From contig DAOSVM010000056.1 of the NCBI GenBank assembly GCA_035379625.1, positions 1 to 6,936 on the forward strand: a stretch of DNA of 6,936 nt, written 5' to 3'. The notes under the pieces were generated by a model. It saw only the letters and a program-made list of their open reading frames with translations, made no database searches and was not told where the DNA came from. The translations under genes were made by a program, and so were the position numbers. Of this stretch, positions 1 to 5,042 are shown piece by piece. This DNA comes from DAOSCP01 sp035379625 (lineage in GTDB: Bacteria > Bacteroidota > Ignavibacteria > Ignavibacteriales > DAOSCP01). Each line of letters starts with the position of its first letter. Position 1 is the stretch's first letter.

Positions 1-625
1 CTTCACAATAATCATAAGTAAAGACCCAATCTTCCAACTTGGTAATTTTAGCCTCAGGAAGATTTCGAGTAATAACACTTTCATATAAAGGTTTATCTTT
101 TTTCGAAATAATAATTTCAGCAGGATTTATGAATAAAAGTTGTTCGATTAATTTCGAATTTTCTATTTCAAAAACGTAAAATTCACCTGTGGAAATATCA
201 CTAAATGATATTCCAGTATAATTTTTATCTACAACAATAGAGCATAAAAAGTTGTTAATTTTATGGTTCAAAATTTTATCAGAAATTGCTACACCAGGTG
301 TTACAACTTCAACAACTTCTCTTTTAACAATTCCTTTTGCTAATTTCGGATCTTCTACCTGTTCACAAATAGCAACTCTATAACCTGCTTTAACTAATTT
401 ATATAAATAATTATCTAACGCATGATATGGAAAGCCTGCTAAAGGGATATCTTCCATTTGCTCTGTTTTTCCTCTTTTGGTAAGAGCTATTCCCAAAACT
501 TGTGATATAATTTTGGCATCATCATCAAAAGTTTCATAGAAATCGCCCATTCTATAAAGTAAAATTGAATCTTTATATTTTTCTTTAATTTTATAATATT
601 GTTCCATTAAAGGAGTTAGAGCCAT
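1..625 (-). CDS. mutS: DNA mismatch repair protein MutS, N-terminal part (runs off left edge)
   Basis: I translated the minus strand from ATG at 625; 208 codons are open to the window edge, about a quarter of a normal MutS (about 850 residues). MutS dimers bind mismatches and small loops in DNA and recruit MutL. The mismatch-binding domain I is complete: the protein begins MALTPLMEQYYKIKEKY, and residues 25-33 read RMGDFYETF, where F29 and E31 are the Phe-x-Glu pair that stacks on and hydrogen-bonds the mispaired base. Further family blocks are IPLAGFPYHALDNYL (60-74), GYRVAICEQVEDP (81-93) and VTPGV (108-112). The connector domain starts near residue 120; the clamp and ATPase domains lie outside the window. 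The start is well supported by a strong ribosome site, AGGAAAGG, just upstream. It is divergent from the PqqD-family operon. No truncation or frameshift is seen. Confidence 0.97.
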   Translation of the reverse strand, partial: MALTPLMEQYYKIKEKYKDSILLYRMGDFYETFDDDAKIISQVLGIALTKRGKTEQMEDIPLAGFPYHALDNYLYKLVKAGYRVAICEQVEDPKLAKGIVKREVVEVVTPGVAISDKILNHKINNFLCSIVVDKNYTGISFSDISTGEFYVFEIENSKLIEQLLFINPAEIIISKKDKPLYESVITRNLPEAKITKLEDWVFTYDYCE

Positions 626-627
626 AG

Positions 628-635
628 CCTTTCCT
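628..635 (-). promoter_or_regulatory. Ribosome binding site of mutS
   Basis: On the minus strand AGGAAAGG lies two bases before the ATG at 625, with its AGGA core six bases away. This fixes the start codon. The 11-base T run (coding strand) begins one base further upstream. Confidence 0.75.
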
Positions 636-646
636 AAAAAAAAAAA
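636..646. repeat. 11-bp A/T homopolymer in the mutS leader
   Basis: Eleven A residues on the plus strand (T on the mutS coding strand) sit one base upstream of the mutS Shine-Dalgarno sequence. It is the longest uninterrupted run I noticed in the window. Runs of this length can slip during replication, and here a length change would alter only the mutS leader, not a reading frame. Confidence 0.8.
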
Positions 647-734
647 TTAACTTTTTAATTTACAAAAAAAAGTGAACTTTTAAAAAATTTCATTATATTT
701 CAAATTCTATTATTAAATACCATTAGCTTAAAAT

Positions 735-1058
735 ATGAATAATATCAATTTAAATTTGATACCAATCCGAATTGTCAATTTTGAAATTAAAGATGAAAGA
801 GTTGTTCTCTTTGTACCTAAATTTCAGAGTAAAATTTTATTAAAAGTTTTTCCAGGATTGAAGAACTTATTTTTTAAGGTAAAACTTGATCCATTAGCGA
901 GTAAAGTATGGCAGCTAATTGATGATAAATCCAATTTAAGCTTACTTCTAGAAAATGTCAAAAATTCAATTGCAGATAATAATATCGAAGAAAGAACATT
1001 AAAATTTATTTTTCAGTTATATCATCATAAATTCATTATACTTAAGGAAGGCTTATGA
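735..1058 (+). CDS. PqqD-family small protein (RRE-like fold)
   Basis: 107 residues, soluble, with no signal peptide. It follows the pattern of stand-alone Bacteroidota PqqD-family proteins: an N-terminal LIPIR block (9-13), VPKFQSK (27-33), FFKVKLDPLASKVWQLID (46-63, the strand plus the helix with the conserved D-x-x-x-x-x-x-W), then an acidic helix and a C-terminal winged-helix end (about 86-104). In the PQQ pathway PqqD binds the precursor peptide PqqA and presents it to the radical-SAM enzyme PqqE; in many RiPP pathways the same fold (RRE) recognises leader peptides. No precursor or radical-SAM gene is visible here, so the role is unknown. It is first in an operon with an MFS carrier, overlapping it by four bases (ATGA), and with phosphofructokinase. 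No strong Shine-Dalgarno sequence precedes the start. Family assignment is fairly firm; function is not. Confidence 0.82.
   Translation: MNNINLNLIPIRIVNFEIKDERVVLFVPKFQSKILLKVFPGLKNLFFKVKLDPLASKVWQLIDDKSNLSLLLENVKNSIADNNIEERTLKFIFQLYHHKFIILKEGL
1044..1051 (+). promoter_or_regulatory. Ribosome binding site of the MFS carrier
   Basis: AAGGAAGG lies inside the end of the PqqD-family gene, three bases before ATG 1055 (AGGA core six bases away). It supports this start and the ATGA overlap, and so suggests coupled translation. Confidence 0.8.
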
Positions 1059-2383
1059 TTCAAGAAAAATCAAAAACAATTCGTGCTTGGGTTATTCTCA
1101 TTTTAACAACTTTAGCTGTCGGCGGAACTTATTATGTCTATGATTCAATTTCACCACTTAAAGAACTTTTGCATACTCAATTAGGTTTTAATTCAACACA
1201 ATATGGATTTTTATTTAGTTCATATTCCTTCTTAAATACCTTTTTACTTTTAGCTTTATTTGGCGGAATTTTTTTGGATTTGTTTGGTATTAAAAAAACT
1301 GGTTTTATGTTTGTTTCATTATGTACAGTTGGAGCTTTAATTACAGCTTATGGAGCTTCTGATATTTATAAAGGAAGTGTGATTTACAACTTTATGAATA
1401 GCTTTTGGAAAGATTATTCACCTGAATTAAAAATGATGGTTTTAGGACGTATAATATTTGGCTTAGGAGCTGAAACTTTAATTGTTGTACAGAATAAAAT
1501 AATATCAAAATGGTTTAAAGGCAATATGCTTGCTTTTGCATTTGCAATAAATTTAGCAATTTGTAGATTAGGAACTGCTGCGGCTTTGATTTTTTCTCCA
1601 CAAATTGCATTAAATCCTAAATTTGGACTTAATTTTGCTCTTTGGTTTGCGGGAATTATTATGGCTCTTGGTTTTATTGCCTTTATTGGTTATATGATTA
1701 TTGATAATTGGCATATAAAGATTGGTTTAAATGCTGATGAAAGAGCTAATCTTTCTGATTTCAAAGATTTGATCAAAAATAAAGAGTATATTTACATAAT
1801 AATCTTATGTGTAACATTTTATTCTGCTATTTTCCCATTTCAGTCATTTGCACCTGATATTCTTCACAATAAATTCAAAGTAAATTTAGAAATGGCTGGA
1901 ATTTTAACAAGTATAATTATTTGGGGGACAATTATATTCACACCATTGTTTGGCTTTATTTTTGATAAATTTCACAATGGTGGGAAAATGATGTTGTTCG
2001 GGTCATTTTTATTGTTGGTTTCGCATACTTTACTTGCATTTACAAATTTAACTCCTTATATTTTAATGTTTATTTTAGGAATTGCATTTTCACTTGTTCC
2101 AGCGGCTATGTGGCCATCAGTTGCATTGATAGTTGAAGAAAATAAACTCGGTATGGGATTTGGTCTTATGACATCGCTACAAAATTTAGGTTTATGGGCT
2201 TTTCCTATTTTAGCTGGCTATATCACAGATATAAGTAATCCCGGAATTAAGCCTTCTGATATTGAGGCGGGTAGGGCAACTTTAAATTATACCAATACAA
2301 TGATAATTTTTGTTGTTCTATCGATAATTGCTTTAGTGTTTTCATATTTATTAAACAAAACACAAAAATTAAACAAGGTGTGA
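1055..2383 (+). CDS. MFS transporter, MFSD1-like family
   Basis: 442 residues with the hydrophobic pattern of a 12-helix major facilitator, a secondary carrier of the inner membrane. MFS motif A appears in both halves: GIFLDLFGIKK (71-81, loop 2-3) and GFIFDKFHNGGK (300-311, loop 8-9). The segment GRIIFGLGAETLIVVQNKI (131-149), then WFKG (153-156) and the following helix with R171, resembles the signature I recall for eukaryotic MFSD1 and its bacterial relatives (R-x-x-FGLG-x-E..VAQN...WFKGKEL.FAFGL..S..R.GS). The C-terminal half has MWPSVALIVEE (352-362) and GLMTSLQNLGL (370-380), also typical of that family. Mammalian MFSD1 is a lysosomal dipeptide uniporter; bacterial substrates are not established, so peptide transport here is inference. 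The gene overlaps the PqqD-family gene and its stop is one base before pfkA, so all three are probably co-transcribed. A sugar or organic-acid substrate cannot be excluded. Confidence 0.85.
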   Translation: MIQEKSKTIRAWVILILTTLAVGGTYYVYDSISPLKELLHTQLGFNSTQYGFLFSSYSFLNTFLLLALFGGIFLDLFGIKKTGFMFVSLCTVGALITAYGASDIYKGSVIYNFMNSFWKDYSPELKMMVLGRIIFGLGAETLIVVQNKIISKWFKGNMLAFAFAINLAICRLGTAAALIFSPQIALNPKFGLNFALWFAGIIMALGFIAFIGYMIIDNWHIKIGLNADERANLSDFKDLIKNKEYIYIIILCVTFYSAIFPFQSFAPDILHNKFKVNLEMAGILTSIIIWGTIIFTPLFGFIFDKFHNGGKMMLFGSFLLLVSHTLLAFTNLTPYILMFILGIAFSLVPAAMWPSVALIVEENKLGMGFGLMTSLQNLGLWAFPILAGYITDISNPGIKPSDIEAGRATLNYTNTMIIFVVLSIIALVFSYLLNKTQKLNKV

Positions 2384-2384
2384 T

Positions 2385-3482
2385 ATGAAAAAAATTAAAA
2401 AGATTGGAATATTAACAGGTGGCGGTGATTGCCCAGGATTAAATGCAGTAATACGTGGGATTACTAAACCTGCACTTGAAGACGGAATTCAGGTTTATGG
2501 TATTGAAGATGGTTTTGAAGGACTTGTAGAAGGAAAAGCAAAAGAAATTTACGCGCATAATGTTAGTGGTATTATAGCACTTGGCGGTACAATTTTGGGC
2601 TCATCAAATAAAGGTGACCCTTTCCATTGGCCAGTTAAAGTAGGTGATAAAATAGAAATTCAAGATAAGAGCCAAGATGCTGTAAATAATTATAAACTCT
2701 GGGGCTTGGATGCTTTAGTTGCTATCGGTGGCGATGGAACAATGCATATTGCTAATAAATTATCTCAAATGGGATTAAACATCGTTGGGGTTCCTAAAAC
2801 TATCGATAATGATCTCGAAGCTACCGATCAAACTTTCGGTCACGATACCGCTGTTTCAATTGTTACAGAAGCTATTGACAGATTACATACTACTGCATCA
2901 TCTCATCATAGAGTTATGGTTGTCGAAACAATGGGAAGGTATGCTGGATGGATTGCATTAAACGGTGGCTTGGCTGGTGGGGCAGATATTATTCTTATTC
3001 ACGAATTACCTTTTGAATGGGATGTTGTTTACGAAAAAGTTTTGGCCCGTAGCAGAAAAGGCAAGAGATTTAGCATTGTTTGTGTTTCAGAAGGTGCAAA
3101 ACCTAAAGATGGTGATATGGTTGTAAAAGCAACTGATGTAAAAAGAACTGATCCTATTCAATTAGGTGGTATTGCAGAACTTGTAGCAAAAAATATCGAA
3201 AATAATACAGGGCTTGAAACACGAGTTACTGTCTTAGGGCATATCCAAAGAGGCGGATCTCCTACCGCTTATGATAGAATTCTTTCAACTCTATATGGTA
3301 CTAAAGCTTATGAACTCCTTGCAAAAGCAAAATTTGGCCACATGGCAGCTTTAAAAGGTGGAAAAATTACTTCTGTTAAGATTGAAGATGCTATTGCAAA
3401 ACAAAAACTTGTTACTCCAAACACCCAACAAGTACTTGCAGCAAAATTGGTCGGTGTAAGTTTTGGTACAAAAGATGTGTAA
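2385..3482 (+). CDS. pfkA: 6-phosphofructokinase (long-type, probably ATP-dependent)
   Basis: 365 residues; phosphorylates fructose 6-phosphate to the 1,6-bisphosphate, the committed step of glycolysis, in the cytosol. Family motifs run in order: nucleotide loop GGGDCPGLN (12-20), GGDGT (115-119), catalytic PKTIDNDL (137-144, D141 as the base), substrate-binding ETMGRYAGW (181-189), and GHIQRGGSPTAYDR (285-298, H286 and R289). The first phosphate-donor selector (E. coli G104) is Gly118, as in ATP enzymes; the second (E. coli G124) is Lys138, as in PPi enzymes. The Gly/Lys pair is typical of ATP-dependent 'group III' enzymes, such as those of actinomycetes, and the length (about 340-365 versus 320 for E. 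coli PfkA) fits. ATP use is therefore likely but not certain. The start one base after the carrier stop is supported by AAGGTG at 2375-2380. Last gene of the operon; a terminator follows. Confidence 0.96.
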   Translation: MKKIKKIGILTGGGDCPGLNAVIRGITKPALEDGIQVYGIEDGFEGLVEGKAKEIYAHNVSGIIALGGTILGSSNKGDPFHWPVKVGDKIEIQDKSQDAVNNYKLWGLDALVAIGGDGTMHIANKLSQMGLNIVGVPKTIDNDLEATDQTFGHDTAVSIVTEAIDRLHTTASSHHRVMVVETMGRYAGWIALNGGLAGGADIILIHELPFEWDVVYEKVLARSRKGKRFSIVCVSEGAKPKDGDMVVKATDVKRTDPIQLGGIAELVAKNIENNTGLETRVTVLGHIQRGGSPTAYDRILSTLYGTKAYELLAKAKFGHMAALKGGKITSVKIEDAIAKQKLVTPNTQQVLAAKLVGVSFGTKDV

Positions 3483-3485
3483 AAC

Positions 3486-3511
3486 CAAAGCACCTTTATC
3501 GGTGCTTTTTT
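3486..3511 (+). terminator. Intrinsic terminator of the PqqD-MFS-pfkA operon
   Basis: The stem AAAGCACC (3486-3493) pairs perfectly with GGTGCTTT (3500-3507) around a six-base loop and leads into a T run ending at 3511. It begins four bases after the pfkA stop. Confidence 0.92.
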
Positions 3512-3541
3512 TGTGAAATTAATAAAAAATAAAAAAAATAC

Positions 3542-3569
3542 TTGACAAATGCCAAAAAAAATATTAAAT
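3542..3569 (+). promoter_or_regulatory. Putative promoter of tRNA-Asp
   Basis: A perfect TTGACA (3542-3547) is followed after 16 bases by TTAAAT (3564-3569), a four-of-six match to TATAAT. That would start transcription about 18 bases before the mature tRNA. It sits between two terminators, where a separate tRNA promoter is needed. The -10 choice is uncertain: TATTTC at 3573-3578 is an alternative of the Bacteroidota type. Confidence 0.55.
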
Positions 3570-3594
3570 TAGTATTTCAAATTTAGAAAAATAT

Positions 3595-3668
3595 GGGGTC
3601 GTAGTTCAGTTGGTTAGAACGCCTGCCTGTCACGCAGGAGGCCGCGAGTTCGAGTCTCGTCGGCCCCG
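3595..3668 (+). tRNA. tRNA-Asp (anticodon GTC)
   Basis: 74 bases fold as a full cloverleaf. The acceptor stem GGGGTCG (3595-3601) pairs with CGGCCCC (3661-3667) with one T-G wobble, and the discriminator is G (3668). The anticodon stem CCTGC (3622-3626) pairs with GCAGG (3634-3638), with loop CTGTCAC and anticodon GTC at 3629-3631. The T arm carries GTTCGAGTC. CCA is not encoded (CAC follows), so it must be added enzymatically. It is a single gene with its own promoter and terminator. tRNA genes are common integration sites, and the sequence to the right looks accessory. Confidence 0.98.
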
Positions 3669-3678
3669 CACAACAAGA

Positions 3679-3706
3679 AACTCTCTTCTATAAGAGAGTT
3701 TTTTTT
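3679..3706 (+). terminator. Intrinsic terminator of tRNA-Asp
   Basis: AACTCTCTT (3679-3687) pairs perfectly with AAGAGAGTT (3692-3700) around the loop CTAT and is followed by a T run to 3706. It starts ten bases after the tRNA. On the minus strand there is no T run, so it works rightward only. Confidence 0.93.
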
Positions 3707-3865
3707 ATTTAGCTCGGACGGTATAAGCATGAACAATCGAACAGCTCGCGGATTTTCTAAAAGCCTATAATACCAACTATTTTCATATTTTCTTTTAAAT
3801 ATTTCACATTATAATAACCAAATTTTCTAAAATTTTATTATATTCCTTATAAAAAAATATTTCCA
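3707..3865. other. Non-coding stretch after tRNA-Asp; nothing firmly identified
   Basis: No credible gene is seen. The first 55 bases (about 3711-3765) are less AT-rich than what follows and contain AGCTCG twice (3711-3716 and within CAGCTCGCGG). Only a short frame ending TAA is open there on the plus strand. From about 3766 to 3865 the sequence is nearly all A and T and would hold any promoter of the short frame at 3866. I found no repeat of the tRNA 3' end. Confidence 0.4.
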
Positions 3866-3985
3866 ATGATAAACTTTAATATTGTTTGGATTATAGCAAC
3901 TTTCCAAGGAATACTTCTAGCTTTTTTCCTATTTTTGCGTAATGACAGAAAAATTAATATCCCTTTAACTCTAATTATGCATTAG
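3866..3985 (+). pseudogene. Remnant: N-terminus of a membrane-type AraC-family regulator
   Basis: 39 codons from ATG 3866 to TAG 3983-3985. The peptide starts MINFNIVWIIATFQGILLAF and continues FLFLRNDRKINIPL: one hydrophobic helix carrying the FQG-x-L-x-x-F-x-L-F-x-R pattern that begins many Bacteroidota regulators with several N-terminal TM helices and a C-terminal AraC-type DNA-binding domain. Everything after the first helix is missing. The frame ends inside the left inverted repeat of the 131-bp element, whose sequence supplies the stop. I read it as a gene broken by that element or by a deletion ending there. The family call rests on a short segment; it could be the start of another membrane protein, or chance. 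Confidence 0.45.
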
Positions 3986-3988
3986 GAA
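3978..3988 (+). repeat. Left terminal inverted repeat
   Basis: TGCATTAGGAA, the perfect reverse complement of 4098-4108. It contains the TAG (3983-3985) that ends the AraC-type fragment. Confidence 0.75.
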
Positions 3989-4097
3989 ATAAAAAGGCGG
4001 CTAAGTATTATCTATAAAAAACCTTCCAACCAAAGCCGTTTTTTACCATAAGTTGAAATTTTTAGGACCTTACCCCTAGAGCTTTTTACTACCCAAC

Positions 4098-4108
4098 TTC
4101 CTAATGCA
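4098..4108 (-). repeat. Right terminal inverted repeat
   Basis: TTCCTAATGCA, the perfect reverse complement of 3978-3988. Read on the minus strand it contains the TAG (4103-4101) that ends the TPR gene. Confidence 0.75.
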
Positions 4109-4376
4109 AAGCAAAGGTTCTATATTTTAAATCGTGTGATGGGCGTGAATGGTATACATTTTTAATACCTAAATGAGCAGCTGTTAAAAAATTACGAAGT
4201 GCGTTTTTATAATTTCCTGTACCTGCTAAAACTTTAGCAGTATTATAATATATATTAAGATTAAACTCATCATATTCTTTGGCTTGGTTATAATATATTA
4301 ATGCTAACTGATAATCTCCACTTCTTTTTGCGGAGATACCTAAATTTAGTAATTCAATACATCTTCGAGAGCTCAT
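4101..4376 (-). CDS. Small TPR-repeat protein, probably C-terminally truncated
   Basis: 91 residues, no signal peptide or TM helix, so probably cytosolic. Two tetratricopeptide repeats are clear: about 7-40 (LLNLGISAKRSGDYQLALIYY, with G20-x-Y22, A25, Y28) and about 41-74 (IYYNTAKVLAGTGNYKNAL, with G54-x-Y56, A59, F63). TPR pairs are protein-protein binding scaffolds. It follows the MotB/OmpA-like gene by 16 bases, with its own AAGGAA ribosome site, so it is the last gene of that operon. The final codons, ending in CAT TAG, lie in the right inverted repeat of the 131-bp element. The tail from about residue 75 shows no TPR pattern, so the native protein may have been longer. It could help assemble the motor complex; nothing in the sequence shows its partner. 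Confidence 0.75.
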   Translation of the reverse strand: MSSRRCIELLNLGISAKRSGDYQLALIYYNQAKEYDEFNLNIYYNTAKVLAGTGNYKNALRNFLTAAHLGIKNVYHSRPSHDLKYRTFALH

Positions 4377-4383
4377 CAGATTG

Positions 4384-4389
4384 TTCCTT
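4384..4389 (-). promoter_or_regulatory. Ribosome binding site of the TPR gene
   Basis: AAGGAA on the minus strand, seven bases before ATG 4376, lies just after the stop of the MotB/OmpA-like gene. It supports this start codon. Confidence 0.7.
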
Positions 4390-4392
4390 TAT

Positions 4393-5040
4393 TTAATTAT
4401 TTAGAACTAATTTGTAACGTCCTTCTTCAAGAAAGTTACTGAGTTTTGGAATTATTTGTATTAAAATTCTTTGGTTTTTATATTCTTCTTCTCCGGAAAA
4501 TCTACCAATTCCTCCCCAGCCACTTCCTGAAACCATAATCTCACATATTTCTGGATCAAATTTAATTCCATATGCTTGCCAAAATTCAACAATACTCTTA
4601 GCCCTATTAAAACTTAAAATATAATTTGATTCAGGTGTTCCGCCAATTTTACTTGCCATTCCTTCTATAACAATTAAATATTTAATTTTATCTGTTAGAT
4701 AATTCTGCTTAAGTTTTTCTAACATATTCTGCAGCTCTTTACCAACTCTATATAAATAATCATAATCTGTTTCAGGTATTTTGTACGAATTAAACGCAAA
4801 TTGTATTTGTTTTGTTAAAGTATAACGTTTATATTCTTTTTCATAAATAAAAAGCTCGGCTGGTAGTTGGTTTACAGCCTCTTGAACTTCTTCAATTTTT
4901 TGTAATTTTTCTTCTGAAACTCTTTTTTCATCAGTTAGTGCTTTAAAACTTAAAATAAAAAGCACTAACATAATTATAAATAAAGATGTCATTAAATCGA
5001 CATAACTTGGCCAAAAAAAATCATTTGAAAGTTTTTTCAT
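4393..5040 (-). CDS. MotB/OmpA-like stator protein, ZorB-like
   Basis: 215 residues. A short cytosolic start leads straight into FFWPSYVDLMTSLFIIMLVL (8-27), the single TM helix of MotB-type stators; D15 sits where MotB Asp32 binds the proton. A linker rich in charged residues (about 35-58) follows, then a periplasmic OmpA/MotB domain (about 70-198). Its core is IEGMASKIGGTPESNYILSF (125-144) and NRA (145-147), equal to the N-x-x-LS-x-x-RA block that binds peptidoglycan, then VSGSGWGG (170-177) and NQRILIQI (189-196). The usual GHTD motif reads GMAS (127-130), so the conserved Asp is absent. It begins two bases after the stop of the MotA-like gene and has no Shine-Dalgarno sequence, so translation is probably coupled. 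In Zorya, ZorB dimers anchor a ZorA pentamer to the cell wall. The same layout occurs in flagellar-like stators, but no flagellar gene is near. Confidence 0.82.
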   Translation of the reverse strand: MKKLSNDFFWPSYVDLMTSLFIIMLVLFILSFKALTDEKRVSEEKLQKIEEVQEAVNQLPAELFIYEKEYKRYTLTKQIQFAFNSYKIPETDYDYLYRVGKELQNMLEKLKQNYLTDKIKYLIVIEGMASKIGGTPESNYILSFNRAKSIVEFWQAYGIKFDPEICEIMVSGSGWGGIGRFSGEEEYKNQRILIQIIPKLSNFLEEGRYKLVLNN

Positions 5041-5042
5041 AA

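Larger units (their letters stand above)
626..734. promoter_or_regulatory. Divergent intergenic region between mutS and the PqqD-family operon
   Basis: These 109 bases, almost entirely A and T, separate two divergent starts and so must hold promoters for both. A possible rightward promoter is GTGAAC (672-677), a 16-base spacer and TATATT (694-699); TATATTTC (694-701) also resembles the Bacteroidota -7 consensus TAnnTTTG with one mismatch. I cannot choose between these, and in DNA this AT-rich such matches are weak evidence. No hairpin or operator was seen. The first rightward gene has no clear Shine-Dalgarno sequence before ATG 735. Confidence 0.4.
3978..4108. mobile_element. 131-bp element with perfect 11-bp terminal inverted repeats (MITE-like)
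   Basis: TGCATTAGGAA (3978-3988) is exactly mirrored by TTCCTAATGCA (4098-4108). The interior (3989-4097) codes for nothing and is less AT-rich than its surroundings. Inside, CGGCT (3998-4002) can pair with AGCCG (4034-4038), followed by TTTTTT, so a terminator-like hairpin with a long loop is possible on the plus strand. No clear target-site duplication flanks it. Size, inverted ends and lack of coding capacity fit a non-autonomous miniature transposable element or a structured intergenic repeat. Open frames enter it from both sides and stop in its ends, which favours insertion into, or deletion up to, existing genes. Confidence 0.55.

Noticed and set aside
3308..3493. Open frame of 61 codons on the minus strand
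   Set aside because: It lies opposite the end of pfkA and over its terminator; the pfkA frame is clearly the real one.
3592..3720. Phage attachment site duplicated at the tRNA 3' end
   Set aside because: I saw no second copy of the tRNA 3' end inside the window; the idea survives only for sequence beyond the right edge.
3730..3770. Short plus-strand frame starting ATG 3730 and ending TAA
   Set aside because: About 13 codons, no ribosome site and no recognisable sequence; treated as non-coding.
4091..4097. ACCCAAC fits the RYYYAAC box of an integron attC site, next to a gene end
   Set aside because: No partner GTTRRRY box lies 55-145 bases to its right, and the inverted ends of the element do not match attC core boxes.
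3990..4110. Terminator for the leftward operon inside the 131-bp element
   Set aside because: On the minus strand the TTTTTT run is not preceded by a stable stem; the only hairpin/T-run order is on the plus strand and its loop is about 31 bases.
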